Made by a program: the position numbers and the translations under genes. 31,336 nt of DNA, taken from IMG/VR virus record IMGVR_UViG_3300018416_000064, positions 1 through 31,336 of that record, one strand, 5' to 3'. A model generated the notes under the pieces. It did no database searches. It was not told the DNA's origin and saw nothing but the letters and a program-made list of their open reading frames with translations. This DNA is from a virus. This document shows positions 1-6,415 of the stretch, piece after piece (the first letter of the stretch is position 1; the number at the start of each line of letters is the position of its first letter).

Positions 1-140
1 ACGATTGGCCAAAGGAATGAATAAAGAGGAATTTTAATTAAATCTGACTTTGTGCTGTCCTCACTCAAGAGGATAAAGAAAGAGGTTATGGCAAATGCCA
101 CAATAAATCCAACCCAATAAATTATTTGTAAAGTATCCAT
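1..140 (-). CDS. Partial small membrane protein, cut by window edge
   Basis: Reading leftward from the ATG at 138-140, the frame stays open to the window edge, giving 46 residues that begin MDTLQIIYWVGFIVAFAIT. Residues 6-24 form one hydrophobic helix, followed by a short acidic-polar stretch and a second hydrophobic patch. It is therefore probably an inner-membrane protein whose C-terminus lies outside the window. It sits at the end of a run of small membrane-protein genes (145-453) near the lysis genes, so a lysis-related role is possible. The family is not recognised. Confidence 0.55.
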   Translation of the reverse strand, partial: MDTLQIIYWVGFIVAFAITSFFILLSEDSTKSDLIKIPLYSFLWPI

Positions 141-144
141 ATTT

Positions 145-219
145 TTATCTATCTACATTTTCAATGACGAAAAGAATAATGCCTATTAGGATTAGGCTTA
201 ATGCCCAAATTTCTCCCAT
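145..219 (-). CDS. Tiny single-span membrane peptide (24 aa)
   Basis: A 24-codon frame starts at the ATG at 217-219 and ends with TAA at 145-147. Residues 4-19 are continuously hydrophobic (IWALSLILIGIILFVI), followed by a short charged tail ENVDR. It fits the 18 bp and 4 bp gaps between the genes on either side, in the same direction, which is the main support. There is no homology evidence, and a peptide this small could be a chance frame. Confidence 0.35.
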   Translation of the reverse strand: MGEIWALSLILIGIILFVIENVDR

Positions 220-237
220 GATATATTTGCTTTTCTT

Positions 238-453
238 TTATTTTATTACACCAAATTCTTCAAACAAGTCGGATGACCAGACCAATTTTTCTTTTTGGGT
301 CTTTTCATCAATTTTAAAAACGGCGGCATTTTCGGCCACTGCTCTCTGTTTGATTGTTTTATTTTCTTCTTTTAGCTCTTCGACTTCAATCGCCAACATG
401 AGAACCGCGAAAAGCAAAAGCAACGGTAGAATAATTAATGTTTTTATGTTCAT
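238..453 (-). CDS. Membrane-anchored coiled-coil protein, possible inner-membrane spanin
   Basis: The 71-residue product starts with a hydrophobic anchor (about residues 5-22, IILPLLLLFAVLMLAIEV), followed by a charged, heptad-like segment (EVEELKEENKTIKQR) and a soluble C-terminus. One N-terminal helix plus a periplasmic coiled coil is the plan of Rz-type i-spanins, which pair with an outer-membrane lipoprotein; such a lipoprotein is encoded at 957-1136. The assignment rests on architecture and neighbourhood only. A sigma70-like promoter (482-509) lies just upstream with a predicted leader of about 20 nt. The overlapping plus-strand frame has no credible protein features. Confidence 0.6.
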   Translation of the reverse strand: MNIKTLIILPLLLLFAVLMLAIEVEELKEENKTIKQRAVAENAAVFKIDEKTQKEKLVWSSDLFEEFGVIK

Positions 454-481
454 TTATTTAATTTTAGTTTGCGTGTTTAAT

Positions 482-509
482 AATATACTCTATATTTGGG
501 CTTTGTCAA
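482..509 (-). promoter_or_regulatory. Sigma70-like promoter for 238-453
   Basis: On the minus strand TTGACA (504-509), a 16 bp spacer and TATATT (482-487). Predicted transcription start is near 475, about 20 nt before the ATG at 453. Confidence 0.6.
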
Positions 510-533
510 TTATATTTTGAATAAAAGTTGCTC

Positions 534-641
534 AGTCTCAATAAGATTCTTTATTTTGGTATAAACCATGACGGAAAAGTGCCTTTTTTGCTTATTTGGA
601 CATATTTTGTGCCATTTTTAGCAATCCGAGTCTCAATAAGA
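534..641. repeat. 13-bp direct repeat pair AGTCTCAATAAGA
   Basis: Identical 13-bp copies at 534-546 and 629-641, 95 bp apart start to start, in non-coding DNA. The second copy runs straight into the 10-bp tandem array. Possible binding sites for a phage protein. Confidence 0.6.
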
Positions 642-710
642 CGCAATATTTTGTTTTATTTTGTGTTATTTTGTGTTATTTGCCGATATTTGTCGATATT
701 TGCCGTTTTT
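641..710. repeat. Seven phased 10-bp tandem units (iteron-like or bent DNA)
   Basis: Successive 10-mers read acgcaatatt, ttgttttatt, ttgtgttatt, ttgtgttatt, tgccgatatt, tgtcgatatt, tgccgttttt. The two central units are identical, and most end in TATT or TTATT. A T-tract recurring every 10 bp is in phase with the DNA helix, a pattern known to cause intrinsic curvature. The array could also be iterons bound by an initiator. Confidence 0.65.
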
Positions 711-956
711 TTTGTGCTTGAATTAAGCTATATTTTATGTATTTATAATAGTTAGAGTCGATGACAGATGCATTATAATCCCCAAACCCTTATAAACACT
801 ATATTCTTCTTCTATTATCCTTTGTTCTATATACTATGTAGCTTATTACCTTTATCTTATTCTTTTATCTTCTATGTTGTTATTTCTCTTACTTTTTGAT
901 TTCGTAGAAATAAGCGCAGGAAGCATTTGTAATAATATAATTTAATTTGATAATTA

Positions 957-1136
957 TTAATACTCTACCTTTAGGACTTGAAAGTAAATATTAGGGTCAG
1001 CTTGATTTATGAGTTCATTTCTTTGCACTCTTTCCAGTTCTGCTCTCCTCATCTGCTCTGTCCAGTCGTTGCTTTTACAACTGGCGATAGTTAAAATCCC
1101 GATAAAGAATAAATATTTGGCTTTTTTAAAATTCAT
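957..1136 (-). CDS. Small lipoprotein, candidate outer-membrane spanin
   Basis: A 59-residue product starts at the ATG at 1134-1136. The N-terminus has basic residues (NFKKAK), a hydrophobic stretch (YLFFIGILT) and a lipobox IASC with Cys20, so it should be processed by signal peptidase II and lipid-anchored. The mature part is short, charged and helical (DWTEQMRRAELERVQRNE). Small lipoproteins near endolysin genes are typical o-spanins, which connect to an i-spanin to disrupt the outer membrane; 238-453 is the best nearby partner. A late-promoter-like motif sits 8 nt upstream. This implies a diderm host. Function is inferred from architecture and context. Confidence 0.65.
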   Translation of the reverse strand: MNFKKAKYLFFIGILTIASCKSNDWTEQMRRAELERVQRNELINQADPNIYFQVLKVEY

Positions 1137-1142
1137 GGTTAA

Positions 1143-1153
1143 TAATTACACTA
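1143..1153 (-). promoter_or_regulatory. Late-promoter-like motif TAGTGTAATTA
   Basis: Minus-strand TAGTGTAATTA lies with TGTAAT ending 8 nt before the ATG at 1136, overlapping the stop codon of the gene upstream. The same motif and spacing precede the lysin, holin and tail fibre. Confidence 0.5.
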
Positions 1154-1613
1154 CAGACCTCAATTCTGATTGTTCAAGGCAATAGCCTTCACCATGCCCT
1201 AAGTCTTTCAAATTATTCTTGTTTATTAGTTCATGCTTCCATGCCCATCCAATGATATCAACGCTATTTTGATTTACCACTGTAAGCACATAAAAATCTA
1301 CATCATCATTTACTTTTTTTGTTGCAAGAAGTCTGCCAGTCTTGTATTTTGTTGATTTAATATCATAAGTTTTTCCTTTTAATACCCCATCCGCGCTTCC
1401 GCTTCTTGGACTAAGGCCTAAATCTGGAAAACAATTCATTTGTTTAGCAAAGGCATATTCGGCCATCATGCCAGTTACATCTGCATCCATTCCGTCTTGA
1501 TTTCCTACTTTCGCGTCCTTTACGTTTGCGCCTCTAGCAATCAACGATCTCATTCTGCCTAATATCTGACAGACGGTTATTTCATCTGGAGTTAACTTTA
1601 CCGTCACTTTCAT
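1146..1613 (-). CDS. PD-(D/E)XK-like nuclease-fold protein
   Basis: The product has 155 residues. The middle contains a pattern typical of restriction-endonuclease-fold phage proteins: an N-terminal acidic helix (GMMAEYAFAKQ), then SADGVLKGKTYDIKSTKYK, where the Asp of YDIK and the following Lys fit the D-X-K core, followed by a beta-strand region (DFYVLTVV). It is probably a small DNA nuclease or nuclease-derived protein; host-DNA degradation or a packaging role cannot be distinguished. Its ATG overlaps the stop of the endolysin gene by one base (TAATG), so the two are translationally coupled. Confidence 0.55.
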   Translation of the reverse strand: MKVTVKLTPDEITVCQILGRMRSLIARGANVKDAKVGNQDGMDADVTGMMAEYAFAKQMNCFPDLGLSPRSGSADGVLKGKTYDIKSTKYKTGRLLATKKVNDDVDFYVLTVVNQNSVDIIGWAWKHELINKNNLKDLGHGEGYCLEQSELRSVV

Positions 1614-2002
1614 TATCCTCTTCTAATGCTTAAAATTCGCCTATATTTATAATCTAGTTTCCTTACTGTTTTGGATCGAGTTGGTCTGTGAATGATTTTA
1701 CCATTACCATCATAAATGCCAATGTGATTATATCCGCCTGACTTGCTATAAACAATAATATCTCCTTTTTGAAGGTTTGCGTGTTTCACAGATTTGCCCC
1801 ATTTGAGCCAAGCAGTGCATTTTTGATACCCTTTGGGTGGAGTCTTGCCACTTTTTGAGACGATATATCCAACGAAATCGGCGCACCTTGCCCCTTGTCC
1901 TCTTTTGTAGTGCTTTCCTTCCCACATTTCGGCGTTGCTTGCCAAGTTTGAAGGCGAACTAAACAAAAAACTTAAAAAGCCTGTTGTTATAATTAAATTC
2001 AT
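1613..2002 (-). CDS. Exported NlpC/P60-like endolysin
   Basis: The product has 129 residues from the ATG at 2000-2002; this start is preferred because it yields a signal peptide (MNLIITTGFLSFLFSSPSNL) and avoids overlapping the upstream gene, which the longer frame would do. The mature domain has the NlpC/P60 cysteine-peptidase signature: RCADFVGYIV with the catalytic Cys, the strand LQKGDIIVY, and YNHIGIYDG with the catalytic His. Such enzymes cleave peptide cross-links in murein. The signal peptide suggests export through the Sec system rather than strict holin dependence. A second, unrelated lysin lies at 8235-9128. Confidence 0.75.
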   Translation of the reverse strand: MNLIITTGFLSFLFSSPSNLASNAEMWEGKHYKRGQGARCADFVGYIVSKSGKTPPKGYQKCTAWLKWGKSVKHANLQKGDIIVYSKSGGYNHIGIYDGNGKIIHRPTRSKTVRKLDYKYRRILSIRRG

Positions 2003-2013
2003 CTTTGATCTAA

Positions 2014-2241
2014 TCAGTCGTGAGTAAAATTTAAAAGAAGAAAAAACTCTTGGCCGCTTTTGTCTGTGAATTTTTCCTCTCGCAAGCTCCATTGGCCAAA
2101 TCCAGAGTAATACTCTAAATCCCAATATTTTCTTGCTTTAAACAAGTCTGTTTCCACTTCTAACAAAGTATATTTCTGCTCACCATCTAAAGACCCATTG
2201 AGGTATTCAACGTAATCTGTGATTTCTTTTGATGCGTTCAT
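2014..2241 (-). CDS. Hypothetical protein (75 aa)
   Basis: A soluble, acidic, aromatic-rich product (MNASKEITDYVEYLNGSLDG, then YWDLEYYSGFGQWSLREEKF) without signal peptide or membrane segment. I do not recognise the family. It is the first gene after the minus-strand promoter at 2313-2341 and lies 11 bp before the endolysin gene, so it belongs to the lysis transcription unit. Confidence 0.65.
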   Translation of the reverse strand: MNASKEITDYVEYLNGSLDGEQKYTLLEVETDLFKARKYWDLEYYSGFGQWSLREEKFTDKSGQEFFLLLNFTHD

Positions 2242-2312
2242 TAATGTTTTTTTGTTTTTTCTTTGATTTGATTAAGATTTAAATTAAACTGTGTCCGTTT
2301 TTCATGGAAATG

Positions 2313-2341
2313 AATTTACTCTACAATTTCGCCTTTGTCAA
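2313..2341 (-). promoter_or_regulatory. Sigma70-like promoter for the leftward lysis unit
   Basis: Minus strand: TTGACA (2336-2341), a 17 bp spacer, TAAATT (2313-2318). The expected start near 2306 gives a leader of about 65 nt to the ATG at 2241. It faces away from the holin signal at 2347-2357. Confidence 0.5.
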
Positions 2342-2346
2342 GCTTT

Positions 2347-2357
2347 TAGTGTAATAT
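2347..2357 (+). promoter_or_regulatory. Late-promoter-like motif before the holin
   Basis: Plus strand TAGTGTAATAT; TGTAAT ends 7 nt before the ATG at 2363. No TTGACA-like box is found at the right distance upstream. Confidence 0.5.
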
Positions 2358-2362
2358 CTTGC

Positions 2363-2995
2363 ATGGACAAGCAAAGAATTAGAAACATAGGAAGAGAATT
2401 TTTTAAAAAAGGTTTGCCTAAAATTGGAGAGTCTTTAATTAAAATCGCTGGTGCTGCTGCTGCAAGAACTCCTGCTGGTTCTGTCCTAAAGGAAATTGGC
2501 GTGTTCGACGCTGTTGCCGATGCTTTGGGAATAGATTCTTCTGATGAAAAAGCCATTGAAGAAACGGTAAAGGAAATGACGGAAGATCAACTTAACTCTT
2601 TAGTTGAATTAAAACAGTTAGAAACAAATATCGCCATCGAGGAGATCGAGCGAGAAAACGTCATTGACACAGAAGACACTAAAAGAATTGAATCTGTAAA
2701 CGAGACAATGAGGGCAGAGGTTTTGGGGAATCCCAAGGCAGCAGAATGGCGACCTTTGTGGGGCAGATGGACTTGTTATAACTTTTTTCCAATTGTCTAT
2801 CTTTTAGTTGCAACTTTTATTTATGCAGTTATCTCTGCTGATTACCAAGTCGTAACCCAAATTCCCGTGATAGTAGGTGCTTTTTCTTCTTTGTTTATTC
2901 TTCCTGCTGCGATTCTTGGAGTTGCATCATATAAAAGAGGTCTTGAGAAGATCGAATTGGCTAAAGGCTTTAATAAAGACAATGAAGAGAGTTAA
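2363..2995 (+). CDS. Holin-like membrane protein (3TM/GTA-holin type)
   Basis: The product has 210 residues from the ATG at 2363; a longer frame begins at 2291 but would include the promoter-like motif. Residues 1-60 are helical and alanine-rich, 60-115 are strongly acidic and coiled, then the conserved-looking AEWRPLWGRWTCYNFFP leads into two or three hydrophobic segments (VYLLVATFIYAVI, VIVGAFSSLFILPAAILGVASY) and a charged tail. WRP followed by hairpin membrane segments is characteristic of the 3TM holin family (GTA_holin_3TM). It would permeabilise the inner membrane for lysis. It is the only plus-strand gene in the lysis region and ends convergently with the next gene, sharing TTAA. Confidence 0.7.
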   Translation: MDKQRIRNIGREFFKKGLPKIGESLIKIAGAAAARTPAGSVLKEIGVFDAVADALGIDSSDEKAIEETVKEMTEDQLNSLVELKQLETNIAIEEIERENVIDTEDTKRIESVNETMRAEVLGNPKAAEWRPLWGRWTCYNFFPIVYLLVATFIYAVISADYQVVTQIPVIVGAFSSLFILPAAILGVASYKRGLEKIELAKGFNKDNEES

Positions 2996-3387
2996 TTAGT
3001 CACTCTCCAAACTGATTTAATTCTGTGGCAACGTGATTTCGTCCAATCTTCTACTTGCTTATTCTTGATAGCAAGAACGTGTCCGCGAACAAAAACCAAA
3101 AAGCTGCCATTTGATTTAATATTTCTTTGCAGAGTTTTAACTGTCTTGCTTTTGCATTGGACTTGCTTAACATTAAAACCATTTAATCTTAAAGCTCTAA
3201 TCATATTGTGGTTGAAATTTGGATTATTGGTTACAAGACCTTTTCTGGTCTTTCTTCCGACTCTTGCCATTTCCCTCCTTGAGTCTTCGTAAGTCATTCC
3301 CGTAACAATTGCAAAAGCCTTTACTGTGCAGTCGTTCCTTTCTCCAAATTTTCTACTTTCTTCTTGCAACTTTGTGAACTCTTTCAT
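2992..3387 (-). CDS. Small papain-like (Cys-His) fold protein
   Basis: The product has 131 residues from the ATG at 3385-3387; a TTG five codons upstream is an alternative start. NDCTVKAFAIVTGMTYEDSR near the N-terminus places a Cys at the start of a helix, and the C-terminal half has FLVFVRGHVLAIKNKQVEDW, a strand with His then Asp. The order Cys-helix, His-strand, Asp/Asn matches the papain/C39-like fold seen in phage proteins. It may be a peptidase or transglutaminase-like enzyme; substrate unknown. The middle is basic. It overlaps the convergent holin gene by 4 bp. Confidence 0.55.
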   Translation of the reverse strand: MKEFTKLQEESRKFGERNDCTVKAFAIVTGMTYEDSRREMARVGRKTRKGLVTNNPNFNHNMIRALRLNGFNVKQVQCKSKTVKTLQRNIKSNGSFLVFVRGHVLAIKNKQVEDWTKSRCHRIKSVWRVTN

Positions 3388-3430
3388 AATGTTGTTCGAC
3401 AATTTACATTATAATTACCAAAAGTCAAGA

Positions 3431-3637
3431 TTAAATTCGCTTAAAGATAATTACAAACAAAAAAGTAAAATACATTTGTAGCGGTTTGACACTTGGCCAG
3501 TCAAAAATGCTTGAAAAACTTTCGTTCCACAAGTAAGAAAGAGGGTAGCAAAAGATACCCGCCCCAATTAGAAATGAAACTATTTCAGTAAATAGATGCT
3601 TTGCAGGGTGTTGATCTTTAAATTCTTTTTCTGTCAT
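3431..3637 (-). CDS. Small membrane protein with two hydrophobic segments
   Basis: The 68-residue product has hydrophobic segments around residues 17-37 (EIVSFLIGAGIFCYPLSYL) and 55-66 (MYFTFLFVIIF), with a hydrophilic N-terminus. It looks like an inner-membrane protein. It follows 3642-3965 with a 4 bp gap. No family recognised. Confidence 0.6.
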   Translation of the reverse strand: MTEKEFKDQHPAKHLFTEIVSFLIGAGIFCYPLSYLWNESFSSIFDWPSVKPLQMYFTFLFVIIFKRI

Positions 3638-3641
3638 AGTT

Positions 3642-3965
3642 TTATTTTTCTGCTTTTAGATGAGATATTTCCCCTTTTTCATTGAAGAAATAAAGCTGAT
3701 TCTTAAACCAGCTAAAGTTTTTAAGCTTACTTAAATTAAAGTTTCCGACTTCTCGTTTCGCATTCGCAATGTCAAAAGGAGAGTAAAAATAAACTCTTGC
3801 ATCAGCTTTTGGCGACCCATCCAAGCATAAATCGTCTTTATCGGCAAAAAAATCGTCAACCAAGCGGTTATTCTGTAATTTGAGAACATAAACGAACTTT
3901 TGCTCATCATCGAAATGATGAACAAAAGTCTTGTGTTCAATGTTTTTATGACAAACTAATTCCAT
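3642..3965 (-). CDS. Hypothetical protein (107 aa)
   Basis: A soluble, mixed alpha/beta-looking product with alternating strands (KFVYVLKLQNN, ARVYFYSPFD, NQLYFFNEKGEISHL). No motif recognised. It lies 2 bp from the neighbour at 3968 and 4 bp from the one at 3637, so it is part of an operon. A 69-codon frame in another register is a shadow. Confidence 0.6.
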   Translation of the reverse strand: MELVCHKNIEHKTFVHHFDDEQKFVYVLKLQNNRLVDDFFADKDDLCLDGSPKADARVYFYSPFDIANAKREVGNFNLSKLKNFSWFKNQLYFFNEKGEISHLKAEK

Positions 3966-3967
3966 AA

Positions 3968-4303
3968 TCAGGCGGTAATAGTGAACTCAATTACTTCATC
4001 CTCTGTCTGTTCTGAAACTGACAATGGAGAGAGTTGTTGTCGCTCGGCCCAACCCCATGAATTAACTGTAGAAGACTCCTGCTGAAAAGCTGGAGGCGAA
4101 TCCATCACCGGAGAAGGCTTTTTCTTCCTTGATGGTTTCCAGTTTTCGTAATTTTTTGGATCAATACCCATTTGCTCTAACCACCTGTAAGTGACTGAAA
4201 CTTTTTCATTGGTTCCTTTAAGCAATTCTACGAGGTCTTGAATAGGAACTGATCTTGGACCTGTTCCTGCTGGTCTTCCTGCTTTTCTTTTTTCGTTTTC
4301 CAT
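3968..4303 (-). CDS. Hypothetical protein with AT-hook-like N-terminus
   Basis: The 111-residue product begins MENEKRKAGRPAGTGPR; KRKAGRP resembles the minor-groove-binding AT-hook core (GRP flanked by basic residues). A helical segment follows (PIQDLVELLKG, VTYRWLEQMGIDP), then a basic KPSRKKKPSP linker and an acidic tail. DNA binding or transcription modulation is plausible in this AT-rich genome but is inferred from one short motif. Confidence 0.55.
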   Translation of the reverse strand: MENEKRKAGRPAGTGPRSVPIQDLVELLKGTNEKVSVTYRWLEQMGIDPKNYENWKPSRKKKPSPVMDSPPAFQQESSTVNSWGWAERQQLSPLSVSEQTEDEVIEFTITA

Positions 4304-4321
4304 ATTTTAATGTAATTTATT

Positions 4322-4498
4322 TTAAATTCCTGCTTTGTCTAGAATATATCTTTGATCGCTGGTTACTAAGTCTATTTCCTCGCTTTTCTCCAAAATATCT
4401 ACTTCTTGGAAGACTTCATTCAATCCTACAATCATATCGAAAAAATCTCCTTCGATTTCCCAAGCCTTGTCGTCGTCTAGTTCAAATGTGATTTTCAT
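4322..4498 (-). CDS. Small acidic hypothetical protein (58 aa)
   Basis: A 58-codon frame starts at the ATG at 4496-4498 and ends TAA at 4322-4324. The protein is acidic (MKITFELDDDKAWEIEGDFF, then EVDILEKSEEIDLV) and soluble. Support is positional: it fills the gap between 4303 and the promoter at 4507-4535, whose -10 box ends 8 nt before the ATG. A plus-strand frame covers the same DNA but has no such promoter. Function unknown. Confidence 0.65.
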   Translation of the reverse strand: MKITFELDDDKAWEIEGDFFDMIVGLNEVFQEVDILEKSEEIDLVTSDQRYILDKAGI

Positions 4499-4506
4499 AT
4501 GCAGAT

Positions 4507-4535
4507 AATTTAGCGCAGTTTTAATTAAAAATCAA
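4507..4535 (-). promoter_or_regulatory. Sigma70-like promoter, near-leaderless, for 4322-4498
   Basis: Minus strand TTGATT (4530-4535), 17 bp, TAAATT (4507-4512), then 8 nt to the ATG. Confidence 0.55.
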
Positions 4536-4575
4536 GTCTTTTGTTCAAAAATTTCAGTAATTTTCTGTCTTGACT

Positions 4576-5664
4576 TTATTGGAATAGAGGATTTTGTTCA
4601 AGATCGAGACTGGTTGGCGGATTGTATGCCGCCACTTCCTTGACTCTTTCCACGATCTCTTGGACAGGCTTTTCTTTTGTGGTTTTATCTTCAACAACTT
4701 CCTGTTCAACATCCTTTGTTGGATTTGTAATGGATAAGTAAAGCTCTCGACCAAGCTTTGTAAGCATCCTCTTCCCGTCAATGTCAATCAGTCCCTTTCC
4801 AAGAAGTGCTGCTTCGTATTCATTCTGGATTACAGACCTAGAGAATCCTGTTGAAGCTGCAATCGCATTAAGTGACTGCTTCTGCCTCTCTCCAAGGAGT
4901 TTGATGATTTTCAATTCTGCATCGTTCAGACCATATTGATAAATACCCATGATTAAGCAGAATTCGTCCCACAAAGGCTTGTTGATGTAGGTGGCCCCTT
5001 TTGCCAATGCGAAGTGGTCAAGCTCTTCTGCAAGCTCTACACAAGCCCTCGGATGCCCTCGAAATACCTTGACAATATCTCCACTAATCTCATCACTGGT
5101 TCTTGTTTTACAGTTCAACTGGAAAATATCAAAAAGATTTTTAGTAGAATAAGGCTGGATTGAGATTTTTGTCAATCGGTCGAGCAGGGCTTTCTTCAAT
5201 TTCTGCTGGTCAGTTGTGGCGAAAACAATAGAAATTTTACGAAAATCAAATTCGTAATCAACCTCGCCACCTTCTCTGTGAGTGTAGGTGATTGTGCGAA
5301 CAGGATTCGGGTCTTTCTCTAGAATCGTAAGAAAAAGTTCTTGAAGTTCTGAGGGGATGTTGTGAGCTTCGTCGATAAAAAGAACTGCATTACTATTAAT
5401 CCAGTGTGGGTAGTAACTCTCTAGGAACGATTCTGCACTTTTAATAGCAGCACCGTTTACTTCCATAATCGGAGGGGTGTCTCCGTTGTTTTTTCTCAAG
5501 GTTTGGCGGAACTCGCGAATTGTTTTTGTTTTACCATCGCCCCTCGCTCCAGTGAAGATAATGAATGGCAATTTATTCTTCCTTTCATAAGAGTTTTTAT
5601 AAATAAAGAGTCTTGACTTAACTTCTTCTTGTCCAATAATGTTTGGTAGGTAGTTTTCTTTCAT
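4576..5664 (-). CDS. RuvB-like AAA+ ATPase
   Basis: The 362-residue protein has an AAA+ core with Walker A GARGDGKT (39-46), Walker B VLFIDEAH (94-101), sensor 1 FATTD (148-152) and an arginine-finger region LLDRLTK (around R163). A winged-helix-like C-terminal domain follows (about 245-320: LNDAELKIIKLLGERQ, then VIQNEYEAALLGKGLIDID), the domain order of RuvB, the Holliday-junction branch-migration motor (~335 aa). The extra ~40-residue disordered tail ends in QNPLFQ, resembling a sliding-clamp-binding QxxLF peptide. It may process recombination or replication forks with the phage RecA. No RuvA or RuvC is visible here. Confidence 0.8.
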   Translation of the reverse strand: MKENYLPNIIGQEEVKSRLFIYKNSYERKNKLPFIIFTGARGDGKTKTIREFRQTLRKNNGDTPPIMEVNGAAIKSAESFLESYYPHWINSNAVLFIDEAHNIPSELQELFLTILEKDPNPVRTITYTHREGGEVDYEFDFRKISIVFATTDQQKLKKALLDRLTKISIQPYSTKNLFDIFQLNCKTRTSDEISGDIVKVFRGHPRACVELAEELDHFALAKGATYINKPLWDEFCLIMGIYQYGLNDAELKIIKLLGERQKQSLNAIAASTGFSRSVIQNEYEAALLGKGLIDIDGKRMLTKLGRELYLSITNPTKDVEQEVVEDKTTKEKPVQEIVERVKEVAAYNPPTSLDLEQNPLFQ

Positions 5665-5673
5665 AACTTCGAC

Positions 5674-5701
5674 ATTATAATGCCTATTACACCTTTGTCA
5701 A
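5674..5701 (-). promoter_or_regulatory. Consensus sigma70 promoter for the RuvB-like gene
   Basis: Minus strand TTGACA (5696-5701), 16 bp, TATAAT (5674-5679), then 9 nt to the ATG at 5664. Both hexamers match consensus exactly. Confidence 0.7.
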
Positions 5702-5707
5702 GTCATT

Positions 5708-5890
5708 TTAATCATTATCTTTATAGGCGATTTCTTCTAATTTGGTAATTAAAAATTCAAGATCGTCCAAGGATTTTTTAGTAAATCCACCTAATTGATT
5801 TTGTTTATGTCTTTCTAGATTTAAAGACCTTCTAGCAAAAACGAGTAACCAAATTAAATCATCTTTATTTTCAATAGGAGGTAAATTCAT
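5708..5890 (-). CDS. Small hypothetical protein (60 aa)
   Basis: A soluble, helical product (NKDDLIWLLVFARRSLNLER, LDDLEFLITKLEEIAY). No family recognised. It is preceded by the leader repeat at 5891-5931 that is also found before 5928-6161. Confidence 0.6.
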   Translation of the reverse strand: MNLPPIENKDDLIWLLVFARRSLNLERHKQNQLGGFTKKSLDDLEFLITKLEEIAYKDND

Positions 5891-6214
5891 TGCGTATTTG
5901 GCGAATTAGTGAAAAAACTTGGCAATTTTAAAGAAAGGAATTTTTATACAACCTTTCGATCTCCTGTATAAGTTCTCCTTCTTTAATCTGTTTTTGAATT
6001 AAAGCGTTTTTTAATTGATTGTTTAAAATAAGCTGCCCTTGAAGTGCATTTTGAAGTTGAAAATTTTCAAACAGCTTATCAGAAAATTCCTTGCACGTAA
6101 AAACCCAAAGAGTTCCAAATACAATCGTTGTAATTAAAAAAGTAAAGAACAGGAACTTCATTTAAAAAGGTGCGTATTTGCGATTTTCTCAAAAAAAATT
6201 GGGACTTTTAAGAA
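5891..6214 (-). repeat. Imperfect ~40-bp leader repeat, two copies
   Basis: Plus-strand TGCGTATTTGGCG (5891-5903) and TGCGTATTTGCG (6171-6182) both continue into an A-rich run and then TTGGSAMTTTTAA (ending about 5931 and 6212). Each copy lies immediately upstream of a minus-strand start codon (5890 and 6161). Possibly a shared regulatory or translation element. Confidence 0.4.
5928..6161 (-). CDS. Membrane-anchored coiled-coil protein
   Basis: The 77-residue product has one N-terminal hydrophobic segment (FLFFTFLITTIVFGTLWVF) and a glutamine/asparagine/leucine-rich amphipathic helix (FQLQNALQGQLILNNQLKNA) ending in a charged tail. The plan resembles an i-spanin or other small periplasmic coiled-coil protein. 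It is not next to a lipoprotein gene, so the spanin label is weaker here than for 238-453. Confidence 0.6.
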   Translation of the reverse strand: MKFLFFTFLITTIVFGTLWVFTCKEFSDKLFENFQLQNALQGQLILNNQLKNALIQKQIKEGELIQEIERLYKNSFL

Positions 6215-6256
6215 GCAGTCTGATCCATTAAAATTCCCCTTCTATAATCTCACCAT

Positions 6257-6415
6257 TTAATAATCTCCAAGATTTTTTGTTCCAGAATCGTTAAACTTCT
6301 TCTTTTCTGGGCTTTTAAACCCTTTTATAGAGTTTTCTCCAGAAATAATGCGAGGGCCGTTTACTTTTTTACGTTTATTCTTAAAACGGTAATCTTGATT
6401 TTTATCCTTTTTCAT
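6257..6415 (-). CDS. Small basic hypothetical protein (52 aa)
   Basis: A frame from the ATG at 6413-6415 to TAA at 6257-6259 encodes a lysine-rich protein (MKKDKNQDYRFKNKRKKVNG, then SPEKKKFND). It fits between neighbours on the same strand (gap 26 bp to 6442). Strong basic charge suggests nucleic-acid contact. No family recognised. The remaining 6162-6256 holds only the leader repeat and frames of a few codons. Confidence 0.55.
   Translation of the reverse strand: MKKDKNQDYRFKNKRKKVNGPRIISGENSIKGFKSPEKKKFNDSGTKNLGDY

Larger units (their letters stand above)
454..956. other. Long non-coding region, candidate origin or regulatory hub
   Basis: About 500 bp with no credible gene on either strand, the longest gene-free stretch in a window where genes usually abut. 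It holds the promoter at 482-509, a 13-bp direct repeat (AGTCTCAATAAGA at 534-546 and 629-641) and a run of 10-bp tandem units (641-710). The left part (750-956) is very T-rich on the plus strand without further repeats that I can see. AT-richness plus iteron-like repeats fits a replication origin or a bent-DNA regulatory region; neither is proven. Confidence 0.5.

Noticed and set aside
164-520. Plus-strand frame of 118 codons
   Set aside because: Shadow of the minus-strand coiled-coil gene; composition is an antisense artefact and there is no promoter or start signal.
528-755. Plus-strand frame of 75 codons over the repeat array
   Set aside because: Made of repeat-derived Phe/Leu/Ile codons; the 10-bp repeats are not in a codon register, and no upstream signal is present.
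745-810. tRNA-like stretch around gttagagtcgatgacag
   Set aside because: No T-arm GTTC loop and no closing acceptor stem can be drawn.
841-913. 24-codon minus-strand frame MLPALISTKS...
   Set aside because: No promoter, no start context and low-complexity lysine/asparagine codons; cannot be separated from chance.
3403-3430. TATAAT on the minus strand upstream of 2992-3387
   Set aside because: The nearby TTGACT is only 9 bp away and no -35 box is found at 16-18 bp, so I do not call a promoter.
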